Shown here: positions 61,653 to 64,000 of the stretch, in pieces
Layout of the letters: every line of letters starts with the position of its first letter
Position numbering within the stretch: the stretch's first letter is position 1
Origin: Parus major
Taxonomy: Eukaryota; Chordata; Aves; Passeriformes; Paridae
Direction: 5' to 3'
DNA length: 64,000 bases
Assembly: GCF_001522545.3 (NCBI RefSeq)
Contig: NC_031770.1
Coordinates: forward strand, 107,486,130-107,550,129
Notes under the pieces: generated by a model
What the model was told of the DNA's origin: nothing
The model's input: the letters and a program-made list of their open reading frames with translations, nothing else
The model's database searches: none
Translations under genes and position numbers: made by a program

Positions 61653-64000
61653 ACCTACATTTTTGGAGTGAAAAATGTTTGGATTTGTGGACTGATTGCT
61701 TCTTTGCTGGACTTGAAAACTTATCTGTGTAGCGGTACTGTCACCTATTAAATGTATCCTGTACAAAATAGAGCAATTTGTATTATTTCAAACTGGTTAT
61801 TTCAGAAGTACCTAAAGAGCAGCTCTACTGAGACTAAAATTCTACAAACACAAAATAATGCACAATCCTTGCAGAGCAACAGGCGATGATATATGTCAAT
61901 TATTTTTGAGTCTGCAAGAGAAAAGCATTTCTGCTCTGCTCTTTGTTTTCTTTAGATATCAAGGGTTGGATTTGTCTTATTCCACTGCAGGTGTGTCTGT
62001 AAGCCATTAACTACACCTCTGCAGGATGCCTTAGCCTCTTTTTACAACAAACAGCTACCTGAAATATCATGGTGGGATGTTAATTCCTGTGTCCAAGTGC
62101 AAGCACCACCTGTAGAGGGACGTTACTTGTTAGATAGATTTCATTGTATGTTCACTGTATGGAGTGTGGCCTGATCCAGTTTTCCAACTACAGGCATCTC
62201 CTGCTGGTTTAGAAGGCTTCTAAAGGCTTCTTTCCTGACCTCCAGCTTCATCTGCAGGCCATGGGTGTCCCATAGATCCCATCTCATACATGTTTATGGA
62301 TTTCCTCAGCCATCCTATCAAATGCTGCTGGATATCTAGGCTCAGGCAACTGCATTGAGCCATAAACTTTCACTGGAAACAATGGCATGGTCACCTGAAG
62401 TTAAATAAACAGAATACCACCAGTGAGAGTTTAAGTACAAATCTTGGATGGCTAGATTAGACTACAAGTGAATTCTGCTGTCAGACATCTGGAAACAAAC
62501 TTTGGATTGATTAATTTCTTTTTTTCAGGCTATGTAATTTCCCTTTTTGTTTCAGTGTCACTCAGCAACAACTGAAGTGCAATAGTGATCAAACAGTGAG
62601 GTGCTGGACACTTCTGCTCTTCACTTTGCAGTCTAAATTAAGCAGATAAAATAATCTAATACATTTTATCATCTTTCCAAGACTGAGATCCATCACTCTT
62701 CCTTTAGTCAATTTTTATCCTTTTTTTAACAACAATCCCATATACGTGTCTTTCAACTGCATTTGTTTTAGAATTACATTTTATTTCAGACACCATAGTA
62801 GAAGAGACAAGCCAAGTGAACATACTAAATTCAAATTCCTAGGTACCACTTCAAACACAGCTTAAGATTTTAATTGGGAAAAGAAAAATGGTTTGTTTCT
62901 TTGGGTCATAAGACCCGGCATTGAAGGCAGATTTTCTACTGTTCTGCCACTTTATTTATGAGTTTACTTAGAAATATTCAGTGTTCTCTCATAACCTTGT
63001 TTGTGGCTGAAAGGAAACATATAAATATTTGTATGTATTTGTAGCAATATAAAAAATATTTACTACTTCTTTGTGGGAAATGTTATGAACCTATGTGAAA
63101 CTACCTTCTGTGGCAGAAGAAAAGGTGGAAGTGTGTCACTCTAAAATGAGTCATTTATTTGTCATCTGCAGGTATGGTTTTTATATTTAGATATCTAGAT
63201 TATCTTTTTCATATTAATTAATGAAACAATCGTAGATTAATTTTTACTGTTGGTATGTCTCTGATAATGTAAGACATCAGTGACTTTCATGATGTTACAA
63301 TGACGTGCTCAGGGATAGATGGGAAGTGAATTTGTCAGTGCACAGGTCTGGTTTCAGTACATCCAGCAGTGTTCAAAACCAGGATTTTGATTCACAAGTT
63401 AATTAATTTTCTGTTGCAGGCTCCATGCATGTGTTAATGAAGTAAAACTCTAGAACACAACTTCTGAGAAAAAAACATTATCTTCCTGCTTATATGTCTA
63501 TAACAGATGTGGCACAGAAAGGTAGAAATCTGCACACTGACCAAGATAGTTTCTTTGGGAATTTTAGGTAATCTGAAAAAGAAATTCATGGGACTGGATG
63601 TGACTTTTTGGGACATGAAATCAAGTATTCTGTTACAGCCAGCCTCGTCATGTAATATTTCATTCATAAAGTGATTAAGGTCTATTTAGAAACTATTACT
63701 ATTATTATTCATTTTGGAAATCTGTTTCAGAATGTCACTGCTCTGAAGGTTTGACACTTTAATTTCCAAATTACCTTTATTTATGTGCAGCTGAAACATC
63801 CTTGCTCTTGTGCCAGCATGGTCCATCAGCATTCATTTAACTCTTTTAAAAATCAGTTTAGGCTTAGACAACCTCAGATGTTTTGGGGCCAAACCAGCCA
63901 ATCCTTTTTGTCTCCATTTCTGCCAGTTGTCATAGTAATCCCCTTCTGCACATATCTGCTTTCCACAAAGGTGCCTTTTTTCCTACAGCTGTATCTTGTC

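Larger units (their letters stand above)
55394..64000 (+). other. CLIC5: CLIC5 first intron
   Basis: No second CLIC exon (AGxDGESIGNCPFSQ) and no short-isoform first exon (ending in ELFVK) was found in this stretch. It has one CR1 copy (58425-59015), a 34-bp perfect hairpin (61619-61652), a TTTACTCAT-rich imperfect tandem stretch (61500-61565), a T-run near 60358, and otherwise AT-rich unique DNA. Open frames here, up to 142 codons at 61323-61751, show no protein family resemblance. Confidence 0.65.

Noticed and set aside
61323..61751. Open frame of 142 codons in the CLIC5 intron
   Set aside because: It runs through AT-rich tandem sequence and the perfect hairpin, has no resemblance to a family, and no promoter or splice context.

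Overview
The window looks like a bird nuclear chromosome. Genes are interrupted by GT-AG introns and occupy little of the sequence. The only abundant interspersed repeat I recognise is the CR1 LINE, mostly 5'-truncated copies ending near an ATTCTATGATTCTGTG-type tail. Gene order and orientation are RCAN2 (+), ENPP5 (+), ENPP4 (-), CLIC5 (+), which matches, in mirror view, the mammalian block on human 6p21 (from memory). I cannot name the species; a CR1-only repeat load and short intergenic distances favour a bird over another reptile.

Layout. 1-16849: the 3' half of RCAN2, with three coding exons (6176-6349, 9014-9185, 16689-16849) in large introns; the first coding exon lies upstream of the window. 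16850 to about 23160: probable RCAN2 3'UTR and flank with two candidate poly(A) signals. 24590-25257: a CR1 whose 3' end abuts a CpG island (25258-25560) that is probably the ENPP5 promoter and non-coding exon 1. 27175-33012: ENPP5 coding exons. 33013-40303: convergent intergenic interval and 3'UTRs. 40304-44990: ENPP4 on the minus strand. 46480-46985: CpG island with two CCAAT boxes, the probable ENPP4 promoter, again flanked upstream by a CR1 (47050-47600). 54905-55393: a long first coding exon of a CLIC5 long isoform. The rest to 64000 is its first intron as far as I can see, with no further coding exon recognised.

The genes. RCAN2 is a calcineurin (PP2B) inhibitor. ENPP5 and ENPP4 are neighbouring paralogous type I membrane ecto-phosphodiesterases; with the starts chosen here both have first coding exons of exactly 823 nt and the same intron positions and phases, so they are an old inverted duplicate pair. 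CLIC5 belongs to the GST-fold chloride intracellular channel family, linked to ezrin and actin in microvilli and stereocilia. I see no operon-like cooperation; the block is a conserved synteny group.

I did not find an undescribed system such as a mobile cassette, viral insertion or novel gene cluster. The points most worth a second look are the CLIC5 first exon without any tyrosine, the mirror-image CR1 pair bounding both ENPP promoters, the CR1 end about 35 bp from an RCAN2 splice acceptor, and several perfect or near-perfect hairpins in non-coding DNA.
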